13,774 nt of DNA. Origin: JBJHBY01 sp050485745 (GTDB taxonomy: Bacteria > Pseudomonadota > Gammaproteobacteria > Pseudomonadales > CAMLJR01). Position 1 is the first letter of the stretch. Each line of letters starts with the position of its first letter. Under the pieces are notes generated by a model. It worked only from the letters and a program-made list of their open reading frames with translations, ran no database searches and had not been told where the DNA came from. Positions 5,350 to 13,175 of the stretch are shown here, piece by piece. Made by a program: the position numbers and the translations under genes. The stretch lies in assembly GCA_050485745.1 (NCBI GenBank), contig JBJHBY010000077.1, positions 1 through 13,774 on the forward strand. The letters run 5' to 3'.

Positions 5350-7554
5350 ATGACCGAGCGCGTCCATGGTATCTGCCGCTCCTGCGCGGCGATGTGTCCC
5401 ATTGTGGTGGATGTGGAGGATGGCCGTCCGGTCAATATCCTCGGCAACAAGGATAACCCCGTCTACCACGGCTATTCCTGCATCAAGGGGCGGGAGATGG
5501 CCTCGCAGATCTACGGGCCGGACCGGCTGCTGGTCAGCCAGAAACGCATGCCCGATGGCAGCTTCCAGGCCATCAGCAGCGAGCAGGCCATGGACGAGGT
5601 GGCGGAGAAGCTGCGCGCCATCATCGAGCGCTACGGCCCGCGGGCTGTGGCGACCTATGCCGGCACCTTTATCTTTACCTATCCCGCCACCCAGCCGGTG
5701 TCCACCGCCTGGATGAAGGCAATCGGCTCGCCGATGATGTTCACCTCGGCCACCATTGATCAGCCGGGCAAGCCCATCGCCACGGCACTGCACGGTATGT
5801 GGAATGCCGGGCCGCATGTGTTCGACGATGCGGACACCTGGCTGCTGGTGGGGATCAATCCGATCGTCGCCAAGTCCGGCGGCGTGCCGAACCAGAATCC
5901 GGCCAAGCGCCTGAAGGATGCTGCGGCGCGGGGCATGGAGGTGATCGTGATCGACCCGCGCCGTACCGAGTGCGCACGGCACGCCGCGCACTTCCTGCAG
6001 CCGCGCCCGGGGGAGGACCCGACGGTGCTGGCCGGGATGATCCGGGTGATCATCGACGAGGGGCTGGTCGACCGGGCGTTCATCGATGCCGAGGTGCAGG
6101 GTTTCGACGCGCTGCGGCAGGCGGTGCAGCCGTTCACGCCGGAGTATGTGGAGCGCCGTGCCGGGGTGCCGGCGGCGGACCTGGTGGCCGCGGCGCGGGC
6201 CTTTGGTCGTGCGCGGCGCGGTGGGGCGACGGCGGGCACGGGGCCGAACATGGCGCCCCGGGGCAATCTCACCGAATACCTGCTGCTGGCGATGATGAGT
6301 CTCTGTGGGCGCTGGATGAAAGAGGGCGAGCTGCTGCCCAATCCCGGCGTGCTGGGGCCGACGGTCGAGTACCGCGCCCAGGCCACGCCGCCCTGGCCGG
6401 CCTGGGGCTTTGGCGAAAAGTTGCGGGTGCGCGGCTTCACGGATACTGCCATCGGCCTGCCCACCTCGGCTCTGGCGGACGAGATCCTCACCCCCGGCGA
6501 GGGGCAGGTGAAGGCGCTGATCACTATCGGTGGCAACCCGCTGATGGCTTTCCCGGATCAGCGCAAGACCCTGGAGGCGCTGGAGGCACTGGAGCTGCTG
6601 GTCTGCCTCGACATCCAGATGGTCAACAATTCCTGCCCGCTGGCGGATTACGTGATGGCCTGCCGCCACTCCCTGGAGAGCCCGGCGCTGACCCTGCCCA
6701 ACGAGTTGCTGACCTTCTTTGGCCCCGGCTTTGGCTATGGCGTGCCCTACGCGCAGTAAGGGCCCGCCATCGCGCAGCCGCCGCAGGAGGCGGACCTGGT
6801 CGAGGAATGGGAGTTCTTCCATGGCATCGCCCGGCGCTTGGGGCTGGAGCTGGAGCTGGATGTGCACTACAGCTGGACGGTGACCTCGGGCACGCCGCCA
6901 AAAGTGAAGCTGGATATGGTCAACAAGCCCTCCACCGACGAACTCTACGAATTGCTCACCGCCGAGGCGCGGGTGCCCCTGGACGAGGTGAAAAAGCATC
7001 CCGGTGGTGCCATCTTCGATGTTGGCGAGGTGCGGGCCGGACCGAAGGAACCCGGCTGGGAGGGGCGCCTGCAGGTGGGCGACGCGCACATGATGGCGCA
7101 GTTGCAGGAGGTGGCGGCGGAGCCCTTCGAACACGAGCTGCTGGGCGACTACCCGTTCCGCCTGATCAGTCGGCGCATGCCGGATGTGTTCAACTCCACC
7201 GGGCGCAACAACCCGAAGCAGCGTCGTACCCATGAGGTCAACCCGGCGTACATGAACCCGGAAGACCTCGCCGCCCTTGGCCTGAAACCCGGGGATGTGG
7301 TGCGCATCGATTCGCGCTACGACTACATCATGGGGGTGGTCGAGGCGGAGGACGGCATCCGCTCCGGCGTGATCTCGATGAGCCATTGCTGGGGCAGGGC
7401 ACCGGGCCGGGATGACGACGCGGTGAAGGAACTCGGTGGCAACACCGGGCGCCTGTCCAGCGTGGAGCACGAGTACGATCCGGTTACCGGCATTCCGCGC
7501 ATGAGTGCGATTCCGGTGCGGCTCAGCCCCGCGGGAGCGGCGCGCGCGTCCTGA
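5350..7554 (+). pseudogene. Molybdopterin/4Fe-4S oxidoreductase interrupted by an in-frame TAA
   Basis: This is a DMSO-reductase-superfamily molybdoenzyme in one continuous frame of about 735 codons, broken by a TAA at 6757-6759. The first half (469 residues) carries the 4Fe-4S motif Cys9-x2-Cys12-x3-Cys16-x27-Cys44, the GYSCIKG and YGPDRLL patterns, and the bis-MGD core with LLVGINPI and VIDPRRTECARHA. After the stop the same frame runs on without loss and ends in a molybdopterin-dinucleotide-binding C-terminal domain (YPFRLISRR, then LGLKPGDVVRIDSRYDY, then SHCWG). The sequence around the stop reads YAQ-stop-GPAIAQPP, where a Tyr (TAC or TAT) would restore it by one base. The ATG has a GAGGTG site 4 bases upstream. 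Substrate is unknown, and no Tat signal or partner subunit is seen. Sequencing error, a real null allele or rare readthrough are all possible. A split gene is less likely because the second half lacks a good start. Confidence 0.85.
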
Positions 7555-7611
7555 CAGCCGAGCTCATGATCGGTGAGCAGGCTCGGAGCCCCGGCCGGCC
7601 AGCCTGCCCTG

Positions 7612-7620
7612 TGGTATCCT
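7612..7620 (+). promoter_or_regulatory. Possible extended -10 promoter for the GloC-like gene
   Basis: The sequence TGGTATCCT has the TGn extension followed by a TATCCT hexamer. No good -35 is seen 17 bases upstream, which an extended -10 can tolerate. Transcription would start near 7627, just ahead of the hairpin at 7639-7668. Confidence 0.35.
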
Positions 7621-7638
7621 TTGCGCCGCATTTTTCAG

Positions 7639-7668
7639 GCCGCGCGCCGTCCACTGACGGTGCGCGGC
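7639..7668 (+). promoter_or_regulatory. Strong GC-rich hairpin in the leader of the GloC-like gene
   Basis: A 13-bp stem (5' arm 7639-7651, 3' arm 7656-7668) with one G-T pair and a CACT loop. It ends about 9 bases before the GGAGGA ribosome site. No T-run follows on either strand, so it is not a rho-independent terminator. It may stabilise the mRNA or hinder ribosome access. Confidence 0.6.
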
Positions 7669-7693
7669 GCGGGCAGCGGAGGACCACCGGGCG

Positions 7694-8356
7694 ATGGCAT
7701 TGGCAACGGGTTTGAAGGTGGCGATCGTGCCGGTCACCCCCTATCAGCAGAACTGCAGCATCCTGGTCTGCGAGGCTACGCGCAAGGCTGCGCTGGTTGA
7801 CCCGGGCGGCGACATTGAGCGCCTGCTGGATGCACTGGAGCAGCTGGGTGTCACGGCGGAGAAGATCTTCCTGACCCACGGTCACCTGGACCACTGCTCG
7901 GCGGCGCCGGTATTGCGCGAAAAGCTCGGCATCCCCATCGAGGGCCCCCATGAGGCCGATCGCTTCTGGATCGAACAGCTACCGGAGCATTGCCGCATGT
8001 CCGGTTTTCCGCCCGCGGAGGTATTTGAGCCGGATCGCTGGCTGCAGCAGGGCGATGTGGTGCGCTTCGGGGAGCAGGAGCTGGAAGTGCGGCACTGCCC
8101 GGGGCACACCCCGGGACACGTGGTGTTCTTCCACCGGGGTGCGCGCCTGGCCCTGGTCGGGGATGTGCTGTTTGCCGGCTCCATTGGCCGCACGGATTTC
8201 CCGCGCGGGGATCACGACGCGCTGATCAACGCCATCCGCGAGCAGCTCTGGCCCTTGGGGGACGACGTGCAGTTCGTGCCCGGCCACGGCCCCACCTCGA
8301 CCTTCGGTGAGGAACGGCGCAACAACCCTTTTGTTGCCGACCAGCGCTTCGGCTGA
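7694..8356 (+). CDS. gloC: GloC/YcbL-type glyoxalase II-like metallo-hydrolase
   Basis: A 220-residue metallo-beta-lactamase-fold hydrolase. The dinuclear metal site is complete: THGHLDH (His62, His64, Asp66, His67), PGHTPGH (His138), GDVLF (Asp157) and PGHG (His198). The C-terminal stretch GRTDFPRGDH and the GPTSTFGEERRNNP ending match the short YcbL/GloC class rather than longer GloB enzymes, which carry an extra helical domain. E. coli GloC hydrolyses S-lactoylglutathione, the second step of methylglyoxal detoxification, in the cytosol; the exact substrate here is inferred. The start has a GGAGGA site about 10 bases upstream. It follows the broken molybdoenzyme by 139 bases and probably has its own promoter. 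Confidence 0.92.
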   Translation: MALATGLKVAIVPVTPYQQNCSILVCEATRKAALVDPGGDIERLLDALEQLGVTAEKIFLTHGHLDHCSAAPVLREKLGIPIEGPHEADRFWIEQLPEHCRMSGFPPAEVFEPDRWLQQGDVVRFGEQELEVRHCPGHTPGHVVFFHRGARLALVGDVLFAGSIGRTDFPRGDHDALINAIREQLWPLGDDVQFVPGHGPTSTFGEERRNNPFVADQRFG

Positions 8357-8433
8357 GCGGTGGCCGCCACGCTGCGCTTCTGCGGGCAGGGCGGCGTGCA
8401 GACTGGACAAGCAGAGAAGAAACGAGGACAACG

Positions 8434-8850
8434 ATGACGCCGAAGCGTGCCGGTTGGGTGATGTGGGCTGTGCTGGTCTTTCTGATCCCGCTGCCCGTGT
8501 GGGGGGACTTCCTGGGGCTGGTGTCCGGCGCGGCAATGGCGCGGGTGGCGCTGGAGGCGCTGTTTACCCCCGGTTACGGCTTTGGTCTGGCCTTGTCGCT
8601 GCTGCTGCAGACGATCTTCTGGTGGCTGCTGCTGGGGCTGGTGGCGATGGGCTATGCCCGTATCAGCGGGCCGCTGCCGGCGCGTTTTCGCGGTGCGCTG
8701 CCAGGTTTGCTGGGCCTGGTGCTGCTGATTGTGTTCTTCACCTGGCCGGTGCAGCGCACCCCCCTGGCCCCGGCCGATGCCGACCGGGATCCGTCGGGCC
8801 AGCTGCGGATTTCAGTGTACCACCCCGGGCAGCTGCGCAGTTTGGAGTAG
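8434..8850 (+). CDS. Small membrane protein with three predicted helices
   Basis: A 138-residue hydrophobic protein that I do not recognise. It has three likely membrane segments, at about residues 7-28, 50-74 and 88-106, and positive residues after the second helix (GPLPARFRG), which suggest the loop there is cytoplasmic. A hydrophilic tail of about 30 residues ends the protein. A GAGG ribosome site lies about 7 bases before the ATG. It is 77 bases downstream of the GloC-like gene on the same strand and is probably cotranscribed. No catalytic motif is visible. Confidence 0.8.
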   Translation: MTPKRAGWVMWAVLVFLIPLPVWGDFLGLVSGAAMARVALEALFTPGYGFGLALSLLLQTIFWWLLLGLVAMGYARISGPLPARFRGALPGLLGLVLLIVFFTWPVQRTPLAPADADRDPSGQLRISVYHPGQLRSLE

Positions 8851-8870
8851 GGGGCGAGCGGTGGAAGAGT

Positions 8871-8980
8871 GGTGGAAAAGGCTGCGCCGTTTTCCACCCT
8901 ACCGTTGAGATGGGTATGGCGTATGACAACCCCGGATTGGGATCGAGCGTAGGGTGGAAAACGGCGCAGCCTTTTCCACC
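8871..8980. repeat. REPIN-like pair of inverted palindromes
   Basis: Two perfect 32-bp inverted copies (8871-8902 and 8949-8980) flank a 46-base spacer. Each copy is itself a hairpin: GGTGGAAAA pairs with TTTTCCACC around a short GGC/GCC stem with one bulged base. A GTAG tetranucleotide lies at the spacer-facing foot of each. GTAG-headed hairpins in inverted pairs are the form of REP elements mobilised by RAYT (REP-associated) transposases. It lies between convergent genes, 20 bases after the membrane-protein stop, and could also block readthrough. No RAYT gene is in the window. Confidence 0.85.
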
Positions 8981-8987
8981 ATCTTGA

Positions 8988-9041
8988 GACGCAAGACGCA
9001 AGACGCAAGACGCAAGACGCAAGACGCAAGACGCAAGACGC
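8988..9041. repeat. Heptanucleotide tandem array, unit GACGCAA
   Basis: Seven perfect head-to-tail copies of GACGCAA (8988-9036) plus a partial GACGC (9037-9041). The array starts 7 bases after the REPIN-like element and ends one base before the stop codon of the acyl-CoA synthetase gene. All full copies are identical, which implies recent expansion or homogenisation. Confidence 0.95.
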
Positions 9042-9042
9042 C

Positions 9043-10668
9043 CTAGGGTGCAACGTCCTCCAGCCCGAGTTCGCGCAAGGCCAGGGCCTTGAGCTTGCGG
9101 TAGTCCGGCTTCGCCACCGGCGTGCGCGGGATCTCGTCCACCACCAGAAGCTCGCGCGGGCACTTGTAGCCCGCCACCCGGGTACGGCAGAAGGCACTGA
9201 TGTCTTCCAGGGTCGGCACCTGGCCTTCGCGGGGCTTCACCAGGGCTACCACCTTCTGCCCGAAACGCGGGTCCGGCACGCCGATCACGCCGGCATCGAA
9301 CACCGCCGGGTGCGCCTTCAGCGCGGCCTCGACTTCCTCCGGATAGATCTTTTCACCACCGGAGTTGATGCACACCGAACCGCGCCCGAGCAGCTCCGCG
9401 GTGCCATCGGCCAGCACCCGGGCGTAGTCCCCGGGGATCACCCAGCGCACGCCATCGGCGTCGGTGCGGAAGGTCTCCGCGGTTTTCTTTTGGTCCTTGT
9501 AATAGCCCAGGGGGATGTGGCCGCAGCGCGCCAGCAGGCCCACCGTATCGCTGCCCGGGGCAATCCGCTCCAGGCTGTGCTCGTCGAGGATGGCCGTGTT
9601 CGCCGCCAGGGTGAAGCGCGGCCCCGCGGCCTCGGCCTCGCCCATGTCCTGCACCGCGCCGCCGCTGCCCGTCTCGGAGGCGCCGAAGCTGTCCATCACC
9701 ATGCCGTGGGGCAGCAGGCGGCGCAGCTCGTTTTTCACCGCCTTCGACAGGATGGCGCCGCCGGAGCCGATCACGAACAGGCTGGAGGTGTCGTGGCGGC
9801 CGCTGGCCATGGCCTCGGCGACGGGGCGCCCCATGGCATCGCCGACCACGATCAGTGACAGCACTTTCTCCTGTTCTACCAGCTGCAGTAACGCGTCGGC
9901 GTCGAAGTGGTGGCCGGTGTACAGCACGAATTTATGTCCGGCCAGCTGGTAGATCATGCAGTACCACTCGCCACCGCCGTGCATCATCGGCGCCGGGCAC
10001 AGTGCGGCGATGGGGTTGCCCGCGGCTACAAGCTCCGGCAGTTCCGCCGGGTCTCTGATCGGCTCGCCGCCGGGGTTACCGCCCTGCAGCGCGGCGTAGA
10101 AGATGTCCTCGTGGCGCCACATGGTGCCCTTGGGCATGCCGGTGGTGCCGCCGGTGTAGAGCATGTACAGATCGTCGCTGCTGCGCTCTCCAAAGCCGCG
10201 CTGGTCGTCACCGCGGGCCAGGGCGTCCTCATAGTGCACCGCGGGCACGCGGTAGTCCGCGTGGCTGTCGTCCTCCAGCACGATGTAGTGCTGCAGCTGC
10301 GGCAGCTCGCCGGCAATGGCGTCGACCAGGGGGCCGAAGCGACGCTCGAAGATCAGCGCCTTGAGGTCGGCGTTATCGGCGATGTAGCGCAGCTCTTCTT
10401 CGACATAGCGGTAGTTGATGTTGATCGGCACCGCGCGGATCTTGAAGCAGGCCCACATCCCCTCGACCCATTCGGCGCGGTTGAAACTGTGGATGCCGAC
10501 GTGGTCGCCATGGCCGATACCGGCGTCGAGCAGGTGGTGGGCAAGGCGGTTGGCGCGGCGGTCCAGCTCGGCGAAGGTGAGTCGCACCGGGCCGGCAACC
10601 AGGGCGGTGCGATCGGGCACCACATCCACGACGGATTCGAACAGATCGGCGAGGTTGAAGCTGGCCAT
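9043..10668 (-). CDS. AMP-forming acyl-CoA synthetase (FadD-like)
   Basis: A 541-residue ANL-superfamily adenylating enzyme that would activate a carboxylic acid to its acyl-CoA, consuming ATP. The phosphate-binding loop YTGGTTGMPKG is at residues 171-181. The adenine-site motif DSFGASETG is followed by the hinge-region motif LGRGSVCINSGGEKIYPEEV and by the C-terminal catalytic Lys520 in PRTPVAKPDYRK. Length and motif order are complete, with no membrane anchor. The pattern resembles the actinobacterial FadD3/FadD19 branch linked to sterol side-chain and ring degradation, by recall only; the substrate is unproven. The ATG has a GGAGG site 6 bases upstream. Its 3' end abuts the GACGCAA array. 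It lies 93 bases downstream of the sigma-factor gene on the same strand. Confidence 0.93.
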   Translation of the reverse strand: MASFNLADLFESVVDVVPDRTALVAGPVRLTFAELDRRANRLAHHLLDAGIGHGDHVGIHSFNRAEWVEGMWACFKIRAVPININYRYVEEELRYIADNADLKALIFERRFGPLVDAIAGELPQLQHYIVLEDDSHADYRVPAVHYEDALARGDDQRGFGERSSDDLYMLYTGGTTGMPKGTMWRHEDIFYAALQGGNPGGEPIRDPAELPELVAAGNPIAALCPAPMMHGGGEWYCMIYQLAGHKFVLYTGHHFDADALLQLVEQEKVLSLIVVGDAMGRPVAEAMASGRHDTSSLFVIGSGGAILSKAVKNELRRLLPHGMVMDSFGASETGSGGAVQDMGEAEAAGPRFTLAANTAILDEHSLERIAPGSDTVGLLARCGHIPLGYYKDQKKTAETFRTDADGVRWVIPGDYARVLADGTAELLGRGSVCINSGGEKIYPEEVEAALKAHPAVFDAGVIGVPDPRFGQKVVALVKPREGQVPTLEDISAFCRTRVAGYKCPRELLVVDEIPRTPVAKPDYRKLKALALRELGLEDVAP

Positions 10669-10761
10669 GGGGGCCCTCCCTGCGGGTGGTTGGCGTTATG
10701 CGCCGATTACAGCACCCGGGGCGGGCGCGGACAATGACCAGTCCGATCAATCGCTGGTGCT

Positions 10762-11946
10762 TCAGGCGTGCAGCTGCAGGTGGTCGGGGTGCTGTGTACG
10801 CCCCAGTTCATGCAGTTGCTCCAGCGCAATGATCTCCAGCTGACGCACGCGCTCGCGGCTCAGCCCCAGGGCCAGTCCCACCTGCTCGCAGGTCTGCGGC
10901 TCGACGCCCTCCAGGCCATGGCGCAGGATCACGATGCGACGCAAGCGGGGCTCCAGCTGGGCGATCAGCGCCGCCAGGCGTTGTCTTATCTCACCGTTCT
11001 GGATGATATCGATGCTGTCTGCTGCCTGTTCGTCCGCCAGCCATTCTTCGCCATCCTCCTCCATGCCCGGGTGTGCGGGCTGCTGCAGTGATACTGTGCG
11101 GTTGCCCAGTTGCCCGAGCCAGCGCACGCGCTCGATATCGAAGCCGCTGTCCCGCGCAAGGGTCCCGGTGTCCGGGGTCTGACCGTAACGGCGTTCATGC
11201 TGGCTGCGGCAGCGCCACAGACGGTTGATCTGCTCGTGCACATGATGGGGCATGCGCACGGTGTGACCGCGGTCCATCACGCCGTTCTGGATGCTGACGC
11301 GAATCCAGGCGTAGGCATAGGTGGAGAAGCGAAACCCCCGCTCTGCATCGTAAAGGTCCACCGCCTTGATCAGGCCGAGGTTACCCTCCTGAATCAGGTC
11401 GCGCAGGCCGTAGGCGTGGCCGGAAAAGCCGGCGGCGATATGCAGCACCAGGCGTAGATTGGCCTGGATCAGCCGCTGTCGAGCGTCCTGCGCCTGGATC
11501 CACAGCGCCCGCAGGCGTTGCTGCCACAGGGGGGAGCAGGGTGCGGGGTCGATCTCCTGGCCGTGGCCGGCGATGCGCAGCACGATGGCGCGGCTGACCC
11601 GCAGGTCGCGCAGCAGGCGTCGCCGTGAGTGGCGACGAGCTTCGTGTTGGCACAGCACGGCGAGGCCCACGGCATCGATGTCGGATCGGAACGGCTGTTC
11701 CTGCTGCAGGCCGGGCTCCAGTTCGTCGATCAACAGGGTCAGCAGCTGCGGATGCCGGGCGATCAGTTGCAGCAGCACCCTGCAGACCCGGTCCATGCGC
11801 CGGGCCAGTGCGGCCTCTGTGTCACGGTCGAGCAGGGGATAGCGACTCAGGGCGGCGCGGTAGTGATCCAGCGAGTCGCTGCCCGCGGGCAATTCCGCGG
11901 CGGCCATCGTCAGGGTTTCGGGGGAGGGTACGAGCTTGGCAGTCAT
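10762..11946 (-). CDS. Sigma-70-family RNA polymerase sigma factor (group 2-like)
   Basis: A 394-residue sigma factor. Region 1.2 is at about residues 24-51 (DHYRAALSRYPLLDRDTEAALARRM). Region 2 is at 155-236, with QANLRLVLHIAAGF, then the core-binding DLIQEGNLGLIKAVDLYD, then the -10-reading GFRFSTYAYAWIRVSIQN. Region 3 covers about 237-290. Region 4 is at 325-385, with the helix-turn-helix CEQVGLALGLSRERVRQLE that reads the -35. About 100 residues of Arg/Leu-rich sequence separate regions 1.2 and 2, longer than in RpoS. The start is clear: AGGAGG lies 7 bases before ATG 11946. It is divergent from a MerR regulator with a 148-base shared control region. This arrangement recalls light- or oxidative-stress regulator pairs in other proteobacteria, but no anti-sigma gene is present and the regulon is unknown. 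Confidence 0.92.
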   Translation of the reverse strand: MTAKLVPSPETLTMAAAELPAGSDSLDHYRAALSRYPLLDRDTEAALARRMDRVCRVLLQLIARHPQLLTLLIDELEPGLQQEQPFRSDIDAVGLAVLCQHEARRHSRRRLLRDLRVSRAIVLRIAGHGQEIDPAPCSPLWQQRLRALWIQAQDARQRLIQANLRLVLHIAAGFSGHAYGLRDLIQEGNLGLIKAVDLYDAERGFRFSTYAYAWIRVSIQNGVMDRGHTVRMPHHVHEQINRLWRCRSQHERRYGQTPDTGTLARDSGFDIERVRWLGQLGNRTVSLQQPAHPGMEEDGEEWLADEQAADSIDIIQNGEIRQRLAALIAQLEPRLRRIVILRHGLEGVEPQTCEQVGLALGLSRERVRQLEIIALEQLHELGRTQHPDHLQLHA

Positions 11947-11983
11947 GTCCAGTCCTCCTTTCGTACAAGGCCTACGACCGCAG

Positions 11984-12014
11984 TTGGTCCATTTGTTCAG
12001 GCTCTGCGTAAAAC
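11984..12014 (+). promoter_or_regulatory. Possible MerR-type promoter with 19-base spacer
   Basis: In the sigma/MerR divergent region TTGGTC (11984-11989) and TAAAAC (12009-12014) are separated by 19 bases, the long spacing used by MerR-activated promoters. A short dyad (TTGTT/AACAA) lies in the spacer and overlaps its edge. The hexamers are only fair, so this is a weak call. Confidence 0.25.
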
Positions 12015-12094
12015 AATCCGGGCAATGACTGAACGTTTCCTGATCACGCTGTCCAGCGTCTTTGGGGCACGGTCGCAGACCGGGAGAACCAGTA

Positions 12095-13069
12095 ATGACG
12101 GAGTCCATGGTGGCAAGTCGTGGTTATTTCAGCACCGGCGTGGTGGAGCGCATGACAGGGCTCTCGGCGCATACCCTGCGCGCCTGGGAAAGACGCTATG
12201 GGCTCAGTCCGAGTCAGCGCACGGCTTCGGGACAGCGCGCCTTTTCCCGGGAAGACGTGGAGCGCTACCAGTTATTGAAGCGGTTGCTGGAGCAGGGGTT
12301 TCGCATTGGCCAGATCGCCCGCCTGGATGCCCGTGAGCTGCGTGGCCTGATCGCCACGACGTCGGAGGTAGCGCTCCCGGGGAAAACAGCCGAAGAACCT
12401 CCCGCCGCGGCAGCCACGTCCACGGTAGTTGTGGTCGGGGAGTTCCTGTCCGCCTTGCTCGATGGCGGCGTGCGCATGCCGGGCTGGCGTGTAAAGGGGT
12501 TCACTGATCTGGCCTCACTTCTGGTCTCACTACAGGGGGCGTCGGCCATTGAGGCCGCAGACTGGCTGGTGGCCGAGGTGCGGCACATCGATGCTGCTAC
12601 GATCAAACAGCTGTTGATTGCGGCACGGCAGCTGGGTCACGCGCGTCTGGCTCTGGCCTACCGTTTTGCCACCCAGCACCAGATCAATGCACTGAAGAAC
12701 TCCGGCATTACCCTGCTCAGCTATCCGGCGCGTGGTGACGACCCCCTGCAGTGGCTGCGCCAGGTAGAGCCAGTGGCGCCGCCAGAGCCCGTGTCGCAGA
12801 GCCTTCAGGCACCGCGCTTCAGCCGCCAGCGCCTGGCGGCGATCGTTCGCGACAACCCCACGGTGGAGTGCGAGTGCCCGCAGCATCTGGCGCGGCTGGT
12901 CGACAGCCTGGTGGACTTCGAGCAGTACAGTGAGCAGTGTCAGGTTGAGAATATCGAGGATGCGGCCCTGCATGCCGAGCTTTGTGCCCTGAGTGGCCGC
13001 GCCCGGATGCTGATGGAGGATGCCCTTGAGACAGTGCTGCGGGCCGAGGGCCTGGCGCTGGAGGAGTGA
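12095..13069 (+). CDS. MerR-family regulator with B12-binding-like sensor domain
   Basis: A 324-residue regulator. The MerR winged helix is at residues 11-80, with YFSTGVVERMTGLSAHTLRAW, the invariant ERRYGL turn, TASGQRAFSREDVERY and a helix after it. A linker leads to an alpha/beta region at about 105-215 (VVVVGEFLSALLDGG to ITLLSYPARG) that resembles the cobalamin-binding fold of LitR/CarH-like light sensors, but I see no E/DxHxxG cobalamin-ligand motif. A separate C-terminal helical region (about 240-324) has four cysteines: Cys259 and Cys261 in CECPQHL, Cys282 and Cys297. I chose ATG 12095, with GGAG about 9 bases upstream, over the TTG at 12062. It is divergent from the sigma-factor gene and probably regulates it and itself. 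Confidence 0.9.
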   Translation: MTESMVASRGYFSTGVVERMTGLSAHTLRAWERRYGLSPSQRTASGQRAFSREDVERYQLLKRLLEQGFRIGQIARLDARELRGLIATTSEVALPGKTAEEPPAAAATSTVVVVGEFLSALLDGGVRMPGWRVKGFTDLASLLVSLQGASAIEAADWLVAEVRHIDAATIKQLLIAARQLGHARLALAYRFATQHQINALKNSGITLLSYPARGDDPLQWLRQVEPVAPPEPVSQSLQAPRFSRQRLAAIVRDNPTVECECPQHLARLVDSLVDFEQYSEQCQVENIEDAALHAELCALSGRARMLMEDALETVLRAEGLALEE

Positions 13070-13093
13070 CGCGACTTCCGGTGGTATTGCGCC

Positions 13094-13122
13094 TTTACCC
13101 GGGCGCGGGCTTCGCGCACAAT
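13094..13122 (+). promoter_or_regulatory. Sigma70-like promoter for the SRPBCC gene
   Basis: TTTACC (13094-13099) and CACAAT (13117-13122) are separated by exactly 17 bases in the gap after the MerR gene. Transcription would start near 13129, giving a leader of about 47 bases. Both hexamers match consensus at four of six positions. Confidence 0.45.
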
Positions 13123-13175
13123 CCTGCGGCTGAAATGGCAGTCCACAACACTAACGAGCCTCAGGAGCGTGCACG

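Noticed and set aside
6757..6759. Recoding of the stop as selenocysteine
   Set aside because: The codon is TAA, not TGA, and it lies far from the metal-ligand position of this enzyme family.
6785..6840. AGGAGG at 6785-6790 and TTG at 6838 as a restart making a separate second subunit
   Set aside because: The AGGAGG encodes ordinary residues of the continuous protein and has no in-frame ATG or GTG at a useful distance. The TTG is about 50 bases away.
5236..7470. Very long minus-strand open frame (744 codons) opposite the molybdoenzyme
   Set aside because: It is His/Arg/Pro-rich low-complexity translation without domains, a typical shadow of a GC-rich gene in the opposite frame. The plus-strand frame has clear Fe-S and molybdopterin motifs.
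8988..9041. CRISPR-like array
   Set aside because: The units are contiguous 7-bp tandem copies with no spacers and no cas genes.
9907..10737. 276-codon plus-strand open frame within the acyl-CoA synthetase
   Set aside because: Antisense shadow with no recognisable fold; the minus strand encodes complete ANL motifs.
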